Below, one piece after another: positions 12,324 through 23,224 of a stretch of DNA of 64,000 nt; the first letter of the stretch is position 1; every line of letters starts with the position of its first letter. The translations under genes and the position numbers were made by a program. This DNA comes from Gymnogyps californianus (taxonomy: Eukaryota; Chordata; Aves; Accipitriformes; Cathartidae), in the NCBI RefSeq assembly GCF_018139145.2, contig NC_059473.1:66632707-66696706 (forward strand). Direction: 5' to 3'. The notes under the pieces were generated by a model. That model was not told the origin of the DNA. It saw nothing but the letters and a program-made list of their open reading frames with translations, and did not search any database.

Positions 12324-14819
12324 TGTACCCGTTTGCTACTGCTGGTTGTTTGCTGCAATGAGTTGTTGCTGCTGTTGCTGGTTTTGCTGAGGTTTTTTTC
12401 AGTTCCTGACCTGGTTGACCACAGCTGCTTAGGGAGCAGGATCATGGAGGAAAGGGTGGGAAGAAGGAAGGGAGTGGGAATCTGTCTTTTATGTTGGCAG
12501 ACAAGATTTAGTCATCTTACACCAATTATGAGACCAGCATTGCTGTAAAGTGGTATAGGTGCAACTGTAAACATCAGAGAGTTCTTAATGACTTCAAGAA
12601 TTGCCCTAACCTGTCTTACCCGCAAAAGGAAAACACAAAGTAAAATAAAGTATTAAGGAAAGGCATGAAAACTTTGCAAAACTGCCAGTCTAGATAACAG
12701 TGAGATAGGTATCAATGTTATAAGAATAAAAACATTCATTCAGAAAGTCAGTGGACAAGAAACAGGTGTATTTTCTTCCTTAGAAGAATGACCAGGACTG
12801 TTTTCTGTGACAATAAGCAAGAGTCCTCCATTTCAGTGTTAGTTATAAGGCATACAGATTTAGAAAGAATAGTTTAATGAGAATCTAATGTCCGTTTTAT
12901 TAATTCCTAACCTCTCCTAATCTATTGTATTCACCTGACTCCTCTACACAAGAATCAAAGGGTACTGCCATTTAATTAAGTTATAAGCCTAATCCTTTTC
13001 CTAGTCCCCATAAAGAGATAATAAAGAACACTTGTTTGCTGGAGATAATACAATATGCTCACATTGTATATCAGAGTGCTTTCTGTCTGTTAAAAATGAT
13101 AATGAATTCTCTACAGGTGCAAGATGAGTTTAACTATGTTATGTGATAGTAGCTGATCTTCTCCATATTCTTCATTCACATATTTTTATTTGAATCCATT
13201 GAGACCCTTGAAAAACTAGTAACTGCAATAAGACAGTAATCACAACAAATTGGAGCAACATTCCTTCAAGGTGAAATAGAACATGCCTAAATTGATAATT
13301 ATTTCTGAAAAATGCTAAGAAATCCACCCTGGAAAGAGTTACGTGAAGTACTTCTGTACGGTGATCATTTCAAAACCGTACTTACACAGAAAAGCAAGCC
13401 ACTTCTCAGTGAAGGCAGCTCAATGGAAATATATGTTCAACAGTCAGACTAAAAAATGAAATTTTGCAGCTATACTAAGGAAACTATAGAGGTTAATACT
13501 GAAAATATTATATTCCATTAAATGTATTCCATTAAGTCCACATAACAATGTTATACTCTCACCTTGGATACTTAGTTTTGGCTCATCATTTTCAGAATTA
13601 TATTGCACAAATATTTAACACCTCCAGACAGTCAAGATAAGTAGCTAGAAGGCACAGGAATATTTTTCCATGTGACAACTGAATTAAAAAGCAGAAGTAT
13701 ATTGATCATTGCTAGCCAAGTTAAATATTGTCTTTACCTTGAATTTTTACCTTTGCCTTGTAGAAAACTTAATTTCCCAGAAAAAAAGACTGTGAACAAA
13801 TGGTGGTTGTGACAACCGAGCAAAGATATCCCTAGGCAGAAGAGCCAACAGATGTCTACCACAAACAATTGCTGTAGCAAATACTGACTGGCTTTTGTTA
13901 AGCACTGCGTGTGCTGTAGACAAGATGCTCCTAGAAACTCAAGTGCTCATGAGCTGATCCAATTAACTTTAAACAAAAAGGATAAACTACAGTGGGACTC
14001 CAAGTAAAGTGCTGATTTCAGATGAACAAATTCTGATGATTTCAGAAGAAAAGTAGTTATTGAAATCAGCCAGGCAAGAAGGCTGATAATTTGACTTTCA
14101 GGTAAGGCAGACCTTTTTTTAAACCAACAGCACACAAATGTGTACCTCGACTGTAGGAAGCTTCTGGAGATAATTCCAGACCCAGCTGGATTAATGACGG
14201 CGTCACCAAAACAAAATTAAAAAAACCTCCACAAGCGAGGAAACATAGTGGGGAAACGTATGTAGCAGAGCAGACAGTGAGTGTGGGAACACGCCGCGAA
14301 GCATGGAGTGTCACGTTCAGCCACCCTTTAACCCATTTTAAACTTAAACAACCCCCCCCAAACCACTAAAGGTGACAGGTTCGTTCCAGATTAAGCCTAT
14401 ATACTAAGTAAATACTTTGCCTCATTTTTCAGCTAGGTTAACTATATTAGAAACAGGGGAAAGGTAAGGTGACTAGTAGGAAAAAAATCTGGAAATGGGA
14501 GATAGAAAAGTGTGGAAAATGGAAGAAAGAAAGTGTGAAAATGGAAGCTGTGTAAATCCTCACCTGTGAGAAAGCTAAAGTCAAGCCCTGAATGCTCTCA
14601 TGTTGTGGGGGCACATAACCTCTCTTACAGTAGCCTGAAAAAACTGGCATGTGAAACATACTGTAGCAAGGAATTTCAATAAATGTACTGAGTTGACAGA
14701 GAGAGGAAAGGCAATGTGTATTAAAAGTAGTAATCTTTTAAACTGTATTTATGCAATGGCAGAAAGAAGGAAAGGAGGAGTTATCTGTCCACTTGCAAAC
14801 CTGTCAGTAAGATCTGGGT
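12324..14819. other. Non-coding, no feature recognised
   Basis: The first 200 bp continue the CpG-richer patch that starts near 12190. The rest is AT-rich with frequent stops in all frames. Confidence 0.55.
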
Positions 14820-16140
14820 AGTATGGAAGGCTTCAGAAAAAGAAAATTTCAAGGCACTAAAGACAAGAATGAAAATGGGAAACAGGATAAGATGCTGAGT
14901 AGATGTGCCAAAGATAGATCATACCACACTAAACTGATATCTCTTTTTGAAATAATAATTTTCTAGACAAAATATGCAGTAGATCTCATCTGTTCTGACT
15001 TCAGCAAAGCATTTCATACAGTAGCACATGTGAAATTATTAGCTAAGCTGGAGAAGAGAATTAGGAGGAAAAATATGCTGAGTATTAACCATCAAATGAG
15101 GAGGTGACAAGTTGGGCTGGTAGGGGATGAATAAGGCTTCAGGGAGGTAATTAGTGGCGTTTTTCAAGGATCTGGCATGGAACTAATCTTACCAAACGGC
15201 ATTTATTATCAGATTTAAGAAAAATGTATATTTGTGCTGATGCAATTCTCAGAAGTCGCTAAGGGTGTGGTAAACAAGCAGTTTCTTCCAGGTCAGTAGT
15301 GTTCCTTTGAAACAAATCTCCAAGTTGGCCTCGCATACCACACTTCAGTTCAGTTCATGTCAAAGAGTAATCTTATAGCACACACTGGACTCCTTTCAGA
15401 GGAAAATAAATGAGGAAATGTCCTCCAGGAGCATATAACACGTTCCAGTCGCCAATGGCTGTTCAGTCCAACCGGCCCAGGTGGGAGCTAGTCAAGTAAA
15501 CCCTCTGAAATGCAACCGGTATGGACAACGCGTCCTTGGCACCAAGCACAGACCTACTCCTGTTGGGCTGCACTGACTGCCCATATAGCCTGAGTAGGTA
15601 CGTATTATCAGTAGGAAAGAGATCAGAAGGAAAACTGAATTGTCCTAATGGGCTGGAATGAAATGGAATTTAATATTAAAAGTGAAAAAACATGTAATTA
15701 GAGGCCAAAAGAAATACAGTATTGCCTACAAAGTAGGAACCTATTCTGAGAACAAAAAGATCCAAGTGCTAAACCGGTTGTACAGGAATCACAGTTATCA
15801 CAGGATAACTCTGAGCAACTAGAGTGATGAATTTCTTTAAAAATAGGAAAAACAAACCCCCAGAAATATCAATATATTTACAATAGATATCAGGTTATTC
15901 CTGGTACATTTTTTTAATAGGAGAGCTGTTGGCTGTTGCAATGAAATTAAAGAGCTGATAAGAATTTCCAACTGATAAGGGAAATGTATTTATTGGCAAC
16001 TCATAATTAATCTGCAGTAGTTTGCAAAAACAATATTAGTAAACTGAAGGGCTTGGTGGGATTCAGAAATGGATTAGATGTTTCTGTGAATGCCATCCTG
16101 AATAATTACACTAGCTGGATAACAATGGTTTTATGATTCT
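14820..16140 (+). mobile_element. Ancient, heavily decayed CR1-type LINE with RT remnant
   Basis: At 14992-15060 a decayed frame reads DLICSDFSKAFHTVAH, matching the 'YLDFSKAFDTV' region of CR1-clade reverse transcriptases. Upstream (14920-14990) and downstream (15050-15190, GGAGGTAATTAGTGGCGTTT then CAAGGATCTGGCATGG) the order of landmarks follows the old CR1 consensus shared by birds, turtles and crocodilians. The 3' part ends with GGTTTTATGATTCTT near 16140, like a CR1 tail. Stops and indels are frequent. The middle (about 15290-15610) does not follow CR1 and may be a later insertion. The boundaries are approximate. Confidence 0.7.
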
Positions 16141-17752
16141 TCCTCAAGAAGAATCCTCAAGACAATTCACAGTGATTGTAAATTACTCTCCTCTAAAGCA
16201 TTATCTAACTGAATTAGAACCAAGACAACAGATTAGACATACAGCTTTTTGTTTAATGCAGTGGGTTCTTATATTTCAATTTCAACAAACTATTCTAAAA
16301 TAAACGTATTGTAACTATCAGATTTCCATTGTTTACGAGACTCAGGGTTGTAATTCTGCCAACTGTCATCCAGTAATACTATTAAAAACTGGGCTTTACT
16401 GAATGCGTAAAATACTCCAGTGAGGTTAATTTGAAATACTGAGTCCTAAAATACAAAACAAATCAACATCACCATACATAGAACATGATAAAGGAGTTAA
16501 TAAATGTGACCTGAAAGTTAAACATGTGATAACTGTGATATAACTGCAATTAATTTGCTCCTGAGCTTAATTTGAAAAGGTTTAAACAAAGGGCATGAAC
16601 TTGCCCTTGAGTAGCTAAATCATACTAATTGAAGCACTCCTACATTATAATAGACCATTTATTCCATTTGCATTCTCATATATACATGCACACAGTCTTG
16701 CTAAAAGATTTCTACTTGCTCATCATAAAGCCATATTTGGTACGAAAATTAACAAAAAAAAGTTAGTGCTGGGAAGATGAAGGCAGAAGTTCCTGGAAAG
16801 GGTCAGAAAAAGACTCATAGAAAGCACTTAAGAGCGTTAAGACTAAAGCAATCCAGGAACTCTACAAGCTGCCTGAAAAGCTTTTCAGAGAGAAAACTGC
16901 TGCTGTAGGTTAAAACCATTTCTCGAATTCCACTCAGCAGAAACTAAAGGACTAGTAATGTCATATTTTAAGGATAAGTAAAATCAGCTCTAGATCTGAG
17001 AAAGGCACTCTGATATGGTTGCAAAAAAATTATTTAGCTAATATATGAGGTTGGACAGATGTAGATGCCTACCTCCAAAACTGGCAGCCTCAAAAATTCT
17101 GCTCAGTTATAACATTAAATTTCACTTTCTTTCAAAACCAGACTGGTGGTGCCAGCTCGCCTTTCCATCCTTTATACAGCCCAAGCCTTAGAGCAGCCAT
17201 CAGGATGGGTAACACCATGCCAAAGTCCTTTTGCTGCTGAGAAAATCCATGCCTTCCCATCCATTAAGCCCTGTGCAATTGAGCAGCTGGAGCATTTGCC
17301 AGTCCCTCCTGCTGAACTCTGCGCTGCTCTGCATGGAGGGGTTAGGTTCACTGCCTCACAGGGAGAGTAAACTGGGCTCCCCAGGGGAGTAGTTAAAATA
17401 TCAACCTGGCAAGAATCCAGTCCCTGTGTCAGGGATTTTATCCAGCAACCATTTCCTGTAAAATATAGAAGCGATCCTGGAAGAGACAACGTAACCCAGC
17501 ATTTCTGCTCTGTCACTGCAGAACCATGCTCTTTATTTCCTGATGAAACTTGCCCAATAAATGGGCAGAGTGAAACAGCTTTGCCCAGGAAGGAGGGACA
17601 GACCTTAACATCAGTCTAATCCACAGGTAGTGATTAAGATGCTTACCTGAGAGCTAGAAAATGTATTTTTTTTAATAGTCTTAGGCAGAGGAAGGAGCCA
17701 ACTCATTGCTTGTACCATCTAAATTATTTCTTTTTGGAGTCATTACATACAA
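16141..17752. other. Non-coding between the old CR1 and an LTR
   Basis: AT-rich. The patch 17140-17520 is more GC-rich and open on both strands (114 and 74 codons). It gives no recognisable protein and may be an old repeat. Confidence 0.5.
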
Positions 17753-17757
17753 AGGAT

Positions 17758-18331
17758 TGTCGTGGTTTAACCCCAGGCAGCAACTCAGCACCACGCAGCC
17801 GCTTCCCCCTCCCCCTTCCCAGTGGGGTGAGGAGGAGGAAAGGAAAAAAAGTAAAACTCATGGGTTGAGATAAGAACAGTTTAAAAACTAAAGTAAAAAT
17901 AAAAATACGCTACTAACTAAGAATAATAATAATTGTAATGAAAAAGAATACAACAAAAAAAAGAAATAAGAGAAGACAAGTGATGCACAATGCAATTGCT
18001 CACCACCTGCTGACCGATGCCAGAGCCGCGATCCACCCCTCCCGGCCAACTCCCCCCTGTTTATATACTGGGCATGACGTTCCATGGTATGGAATATCCC
18101 TTTGGCTAGTTCAGGTCAGCTGCCCTGGCTGTGCTCCCTCCCAGCTTCTTGCACACCTGCTTGCTGGCAGAGCACGGGAGACTGAAAAGTCCTTGGCTTA
18201 AGATAAGCGCTACTTAGCAACAACTAAAACATCAGTGTGTTATCAACATCATTCTCACACTAAATCCAAAACACAGCACTGTACCAGCTACTAAGAAGAA
18301 AATTAACTCTGTCCCAGCCAAAATCAGGACA
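17758..18331 (-). mobile_element. Solo LTR, short family (copy 2), perfect 5-bp TSD
   Basis: The element is 574 bp with TG...CA ends and a perfect AGGAT duplication at 17753-17757 and 18332-18336. Orientation is minus, with TATATAAA at 18067-18060. The poly(A) hexamer seen as ATTAAA in the sister copies reads TTTAAA here (17885-17880), so 3'-end formation from this LTR may be weakened. It closely resembles copy 3 at 35688, which is in opposite orientation. No internal retroviral sequence is present. Confidence 0.92.
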
Positions 18332-18336
18332 AGGAT

Positions 18337-18844
18337 GCAGTACCGTAACATTTCCTCTGGCTAAATGGAAGGTTTAGCTTCTTATTCCATGAAAAGGCTT
18401 GTGGTGTAGCTATGCAATTATTTTCTCTGATGACAAAACTAGTTTAAAACTTCCTGTCTTTGGCTTCCTTTTCACCTGCAGTTATACCAGAGCAACTCAC
18501 TGTGGGGCTGCACAGACCATCGATAACGGAAATGAAATTTAAAAAAGTCTGTGAAATGGATCAGCAACAGATTGAATATATTTATGCCCTAAAGATACAA
18601 TTTAAGACATGCTCTTGTCTTCACCAGTTCCTTACTTGCCAACAGTACACGGCTCCCATTTTGGCCACTGTAAGGTTCCTAACTCTCCCCATGTATTGCA
18701 AAGGGTTCAGACATCTTTGCCCTACTGCAGTTTCTGATTTCTATATATGAAGACGTGTTTAGGCCTTTTGAACGTCTACAAGTTTTCCTACCTTGAGCTT
18801 GAGTTGGAACTACCAAAGGGATACGGAAGGACGCAAGGTCCTAT
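18337..18844. other. Non-coding between an LTR and CR1
   Basis: About 500 bp of unremarkable sequence. The 96-codon frame at 18460-18750 has no recognisable features. Confidence 0.55.
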
Positions 18845-19414
18845 ATTACCCTCAAGGGAGGGGATCCTTCCCCTCTATATGGCACTGGTGAGGCCACACC
18901 TGGAGTCCTGCGTCCAGTTCTGGGCTCCTCAGTACAAGAGAGACATGGACATACTGGAGCCAGTCCTGTGAAGGGCCACAAAGATGATGAAGGGACTGCA
19001 GCACCTCTCCTATGAGGAACGGCTGAGAGAGCTGGGACTGTTTAGCCTAGAGAAGAGAAGGCTCAGGGGGATCTTATCAATCTCTATAAATACCTAAGGG
19101 ATGGTGCAAAAAAGAAGGAGCCAGGTTCTGAAAAGAGCCTGGTGCCCAGTGACAGGACAAGGGCCAATGGGCACAAACTGAAATACAGGAGGGTCCCTCT
19201 GAACATCAGATAACACTCTTTTACTGTGAGGGTGACCGAGCACTGGCACAGGTCACCCAGGGAGGTTGTGGAGTCTCCATCCTTGAGGTTATTCAGAAAC
19301 CATCTGGACACGGTCCTGGGCAACTGGCTCTAGGTGGCCCTGCTTGAGCAGGGGGGTTGCACAAGATGACCTCCAGAGGTCCCTTTCAACCTCAACCGTC
19401 CTGTGATTATCTGA
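18845..19414 (+). mobile_element. CR1 LINE, 5'-truncated, 3' end with ORF2 tail
   Basis: The segment matches the 3' end of avian CR1. A frame at about 18877-18971 reads [19 protein letters not shown], the C-terminal end of the CR1 reverse-transcriptase protein. The same frame continues after a TGA (18969-18971) through [20 protein letters not shown], so an original codon, probably CGA, has decayed to a stop. The 3' UTR part (GGTCACCCAGGGAGGTTGTG, then AGATGACCTCCAGAGGTCCC) ends near a degenerate GTGATTATCTGA tail at about 19402-19414. 5' truncation is usual for CR1. The element is not functional. Confidence 0.93.
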
Positions 19415-20037
19415 ATGAAATATTCCATTTTTGGGCAATTTGGGAATATTTTTGTAGTTGGTCTGTCAACCACGGACTTTCTTTGTATGGTGCTATTTTG
19501 ATTTCTTGCTTTAAGTCAGTAGCTTTACCTTGGTCTCCCAAGTGGGTAAATTTTTCCAGAGTACATTTTTCAGTACCAGGTATCTATGTTAAAATTAAAA
19601 GCTCATGCCTTGCTATACTTACAAAAGGACCACTATTCCCACATATGCTGGTACCCAAAAAACAGTCTTTTGAGCTATGATTTAATGTAGCTATTAAGGA
19701 AATAAAAGCTTACATCATTCATGTCTTTAATAGTGTTTTCCATTTTTATAAGAATACTTACTGCCAAACTAAAAAGAACAGGATGTTCTTTTTATACAAG
19801 ATTTCCTTATATCAAAACCACCTTGAATACATTTCACATTACATGGAACAAAAATATTCAGCCTCTACATGTGTAGGGATGTCATTGAAATCAATTAGTC
19901 ATAGCCAAATATCTAGTGGCAGGCTAATATATTAAACAATGTTATATACGTTACGATACCTAATCATACTTTGGTATGGAAGATTTGAGATCATAGACGA
20001 AAAATAGGTCTTACAACAGATATATGTAGATAGACAT
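19415..20037. other. Intergenic, just beyond the presumed TMEM200A 3' end
   Basis: AT-rich, with no repeat or gene seen. If the poly(A) signals at 20038-20048 are used, transcription should end here. Confidence 0.5.
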
Positions 20038-21709
20038 TTTATTTTATTTCAAAAAATAGCAAAGGTCTTAAGAACACAAACCAGAAAGTTATTAAAAGCT
20101 TCATAGCAAAATATTTAGCCAACTCTGTTACAATATATAGGCTTGAGGTTCTAACAGTTAACACTATGCCTCAATTCACTGAGCAAGTAATGCTCCTGAT
20201 ACATAAACATCGCGCAGTTGAAATATGGAGCTCAATATTAAAAAAAAAAGAGAAGGTATTTTTATCTTTGATCTTTCACAATCAAAGTAATTGAAGAATA
20301 ACAACATTTTAACAGGTTTGATTCTTTTTGGGAAAAGCCATTAAAAATAATTCCTGAGTATTTAGGTTAAGTGAATATATCAAAACTGACCAATTAAGAC
20401 CAACATCCTGTTAGGTGAGCCTTGCAGCTTGAAGTGACATTCTCTAGCATGGCTGTCACGGCAGGATCACGGCCTAAATACCTTAGTGAAAAACATGAAA
20501 ACCTTCTGGTATGCACATTCAAATTCTCATTTTCTTTAGCAATAGCCTACAACTGTCAACTGTGAAGCTTGCTTTGCTGAGAAAAACATTGTTTTAAATG
20601 TCACTTCCTTTTGCAAAATCTTGTAATGCAAATTTCCACAGCTAAGCCTCCAGTGAACTCACACACCAATAATTCTGTGAAATATATAAATAAAAATTTA
20701 GGCAAGGGGCTTTCATACTATGTTAGTATACATATTGAATTATATGCTTTGTATCAGTATTTTGAACATAGAGATCTAGTTATTTAGCTTCTTGCTATTG
20801 TAATGAGAGGCAATATATTCATTTTCCATTATTCTCTTCAGATGCATGTCACAATATCATCTTATTATACACCATGTTTCTAAAATCCTGTTGGCATTCC
20901 TCATGTTCCTACGATTTTAATTGAATCTGTATATTTTGATTTTAAAACTGCTGCCAATCAAAGTGGTTTAGAGAACTAATCCCAGAAGAATTTTCAGATT
21001 TCTTACTTTATATATGTTTTTCCAGAATTACAGGATTAAATTACAATGGCTGTAGAAAGATTATTGTACAAAGCATAGTTAATAATTCACAACACTGGTA
21101 TTCAACTCGACCAATTACAATGAATTCACAAAAATGGTTTTAATTATACCCACTCTTTTCTATCCACCCACCCCAATATGTAAACAAGTTTCTCACAATG
21201 ACAATGGCAAGACATCAGTTACCGAGATGTACCGTATGGGAAAGACAACACCTAGGATAAAGGCCTGGATTTGACAATTCCAGTATGTGCTCCTGCTTAC
21301 TTCCCATTATAGACTGCAAGCACCGTTTTTAGACTCTTGCAGTCATTAAATAAACAGAACTTACAGGTAAATGGAGCTTTTTTCCTAATGCAGGCTTCTG
21401 GAGTCAAATTGATAAAAAGTAACATGCTTATATAGAACAAAAGAAATCATGACTCGGGAAAAATTGGAATCAGTTGTACCAAAACTCTCTGAGCAATGAT
21501 CATGTACAGTATTGCAGCTGTATGTTACTAAGACAAAAAACTCTTGGCATTACAAAGATGAAGATCTCTGTTCACACAAGCCAATTTTAATGGGCTATTA
21601 AGCATTTGGTTAAAAACAGGCTTGTACTAGTCTCACTGAAAAGGAAACACTTGTCAAAATGTTCTTTTAAAAAATACTGTATGACATCTTCTAAATTGCA
21701 ATTTAAATA
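20038..21709 (-). other. TMEM200A: Probable TMEM200A 3' UTR with overlapping poly(A) signals at its end
   Basis: Downstream of the stop codon there is about 1.67 kb of AT-rich sequence with no repeat I recognise. It ends at two overlapping minus-strand AATAAA hexamers (20048-20043 and 20043-20038). Weaker ATTAAA variants occur inside it (near 21589, 21139 and 20917) and could give shorter transcripts. The extent is inferred from the first canonical hexamers only; RNA evidence would settle it. Confidence 0.55.
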
Positions 21710-23185
21710 TTAAAATCTTGTTTCAGAAGTTCCTCGCTTCAGGTTGTTACTCAAAAACTCATCATGTTCAAAACTCAAATTATTATGAGATCTTGATATC
21801 ATAAGAAGCTTTTCCTTGTTAGTAAAGTCTTTCTTGACTGCTGCTTGTGGCACAAGTAATCTATCCATTGGGTCCTCTTTGTTTTCTAGTTTCATATATC
21901 CTTTACTGTTGCTCCGATCCAGCCTGGGCCAGCTGGGGTGTTTCCTTTGTTCAGCTTGGACAGTGAGCGTAGACGGACCCCTGTCCAAGTCAAGGGACTT
22001 CGAATGTGAAGACAGAAGATGCAAAGATGTGTTGGACCCAAACTGTTTCCTGGCAGCGCCAGGGGATAAAAGCTTTCCTGTGCTTGGTCCAAGAGTCATA
22101 GAAGATTTGAACTGATCAGATGGTGTTTCCACAAATGAATTGTGTCGTGGCAGCATGGTAGCAGCCGGTCTGTAGGATTCATTGGTATCAGTTAGTGGAA
22201 TGGCCAGAGAATCCATCGATAGATTTCTAGACCGACTCCTAGCGATCTCCGAGTCCTTAGTTATGTTGTCTATACTGGGCTCATCAATAACACAGTTATT
22301 CAGTTTAATTACTGGCAGTGTGAAAGCACTAATGGAAGATGATACAATGGATTTTGTTTCACACTTTATAGAGCTAGTGTTTTTGTCGTCTGAAGCCTTG
22401 CTGGAGTGAGGGTAAAGTCCAAAGACTGAACCAGATTGCTCAGTCAGCAGAGGTGGCAGGAGGCTACCAGCGGTCCTATCTTCATTTAGGGTAATCTCAT
22501 CTTCTTCAGCAGAACTATCCATTCTAAAATTACTCTTGAAGCCAGAGAAAGGCGCAACAGTGTTTGCAGCCAGCCGTGATGCACACGAGCTCCCGCTGTG
22601 CCTGAGTTCTCCTTCCCCCAACAAGCCAGTGAAGGCACCACTCAGCTGCTTTTGTTCCTTGATCCTCAGGGTGTGGATGTCTATTACAGTGGAGTATATG
22701 TCTCTCATGTGTATGATTTTTGTTTCCTTGTCACGGTTTTCATGCAGAATGGCATTTGCGCAAATAAAAATGAAGATTCCAATGCCCATAGTAAAAGGAC
22801 CCAGCATTTTCATCTTATCCGAGTGCACATGCTGTTCAAAGAAACGAAGTAAAATGCTTCCTTGGCTTCTCAGGACCTGGGTTTCATTTACAGATAGATT
22901 ATCTTCAGATCCTAAAAGCTGTTCCTTTTGGGGCCAGTATCCAAGGATGGCCATTGCAATTCCAAAGAACGCGATAAGCACTCCCAAAACAAGGAAGAAT
23001 CCCGATGGAGAATAGAGACGGATTTTGCCCCTGACAATTACTACATCTGCCCTGGGCCGGCGTCTAACTGGTTTCTTCTCCTCAGAAGCTGGTGCTGTGG
23101 CAAGATTTACATGTTGCTGAGATCTGGCAGAGTCTTGCCTTTTTAAGGCAGCCAGTCCTGTTATGACTCCTCCAGTTGCTATCAT
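21710..23185 (-). CDS. TMEM200A: TMEM200A, transmembrane protein 200A, complete single coding exon
   Basis: The frame encodes 491 residues, the length of the human protein, and I recognise it along its whole length as TMEM200A (TMEM200 family, DUF2371). It opens [20 protein letters not shown] and ends [12 protein letters not shown] basic stretch (KKPVRRRPR, about residues 37-45) precedes the first membrane segment (about 62-84). A loop carries two N-glycosylation sequons (NLS at 96, NET at 100). A second membrane segment (about 128-147, [20 protein letters not shown]) follows. A conserved juxtamembrane part ([20 protein letters not shown]) leads into a long Ser-rich tail. The sequons place the loop outside or in the lumen and both ends in the cytosol (inference). 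The molecular function of the family is poorly known. An in-frame ATG 25 codons upstream (23260) is rejected because the extra residues are translated from the intron's pyrimidine tract. The chosen ATG has A at -3. No frameshift or internal stop is visible. Confidence 0.97.
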   Translation of the reverse strand: MIATGGVITGLAALKRQDSARSQQHVNLATAPASEEKKPVRRRPRADVVIVRGKIRLYSPSGFFLVLGVLIAFFGIAMAILGYWPQKEQLLGSEDNLSVNETQVLRSQGSILLRFFEQHVHSDKMKMLGPFTMGIGIFIFICANAILHENRDKETKIIHMRDIYSTVIDIHTLRIKEQKQLSGAFTGLLGEGELRHSGSSCASRLAANTVAPFSGFKSNFRMDSSAEEDEITLNEDRTAGSLLPPLLTEQSGSVFGLYPHSSKASDDKNTSSIKCETKSIVSSSISAFTLPVIKLNNCVIDEPSIDNITKDSEIARSRSRNLSMDSLAIPLTDTNESYRPAATMLPRHNSFVETPSDQFKSSMTLGPSTGKLLSPGAARKQFGSNTSLHLLSSHSKSLDLDRGPSTLTVQAEQRKHPSWPRLDRSNSKGYMKLENKEDPMDRLLVPQAAVKKDFTNKEKLLMISRSHNNLSFEHDEFLSNNLKRGTSETRF

Positions 23186-23224
23186 AGTTCTATATTGTGC
23201 CCTGGGAAAAAAAAGAAAAAAAAG
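23186..23224 (-). promoter_or_regulatory. TMEM200A: 3' splice site and 16-nt 5' UTR stub of the TMEM200A coding exon
   Basis: On the minus strand a long pyrimidine run (about 23224-23204) ends in CCCAG, with the AG at 23203-23202. The exon then begins at 23201 with 16 non-coding bases before the ATG at 23185. This is a strong acceptor and shows that the mRNA has at least one upstream non-coding exon at higher coordinates. I could not locate that exon or its promoter. No obvious CpG island is present between 23.3 and 64 kb. Confidence 0.85.

Noticed and set aside
18747..18971. 74-codon frame taken as a gene
   Set aside because: Its second half is the CR1 reverse-transcriptase tail; the first half is unrelated flank.
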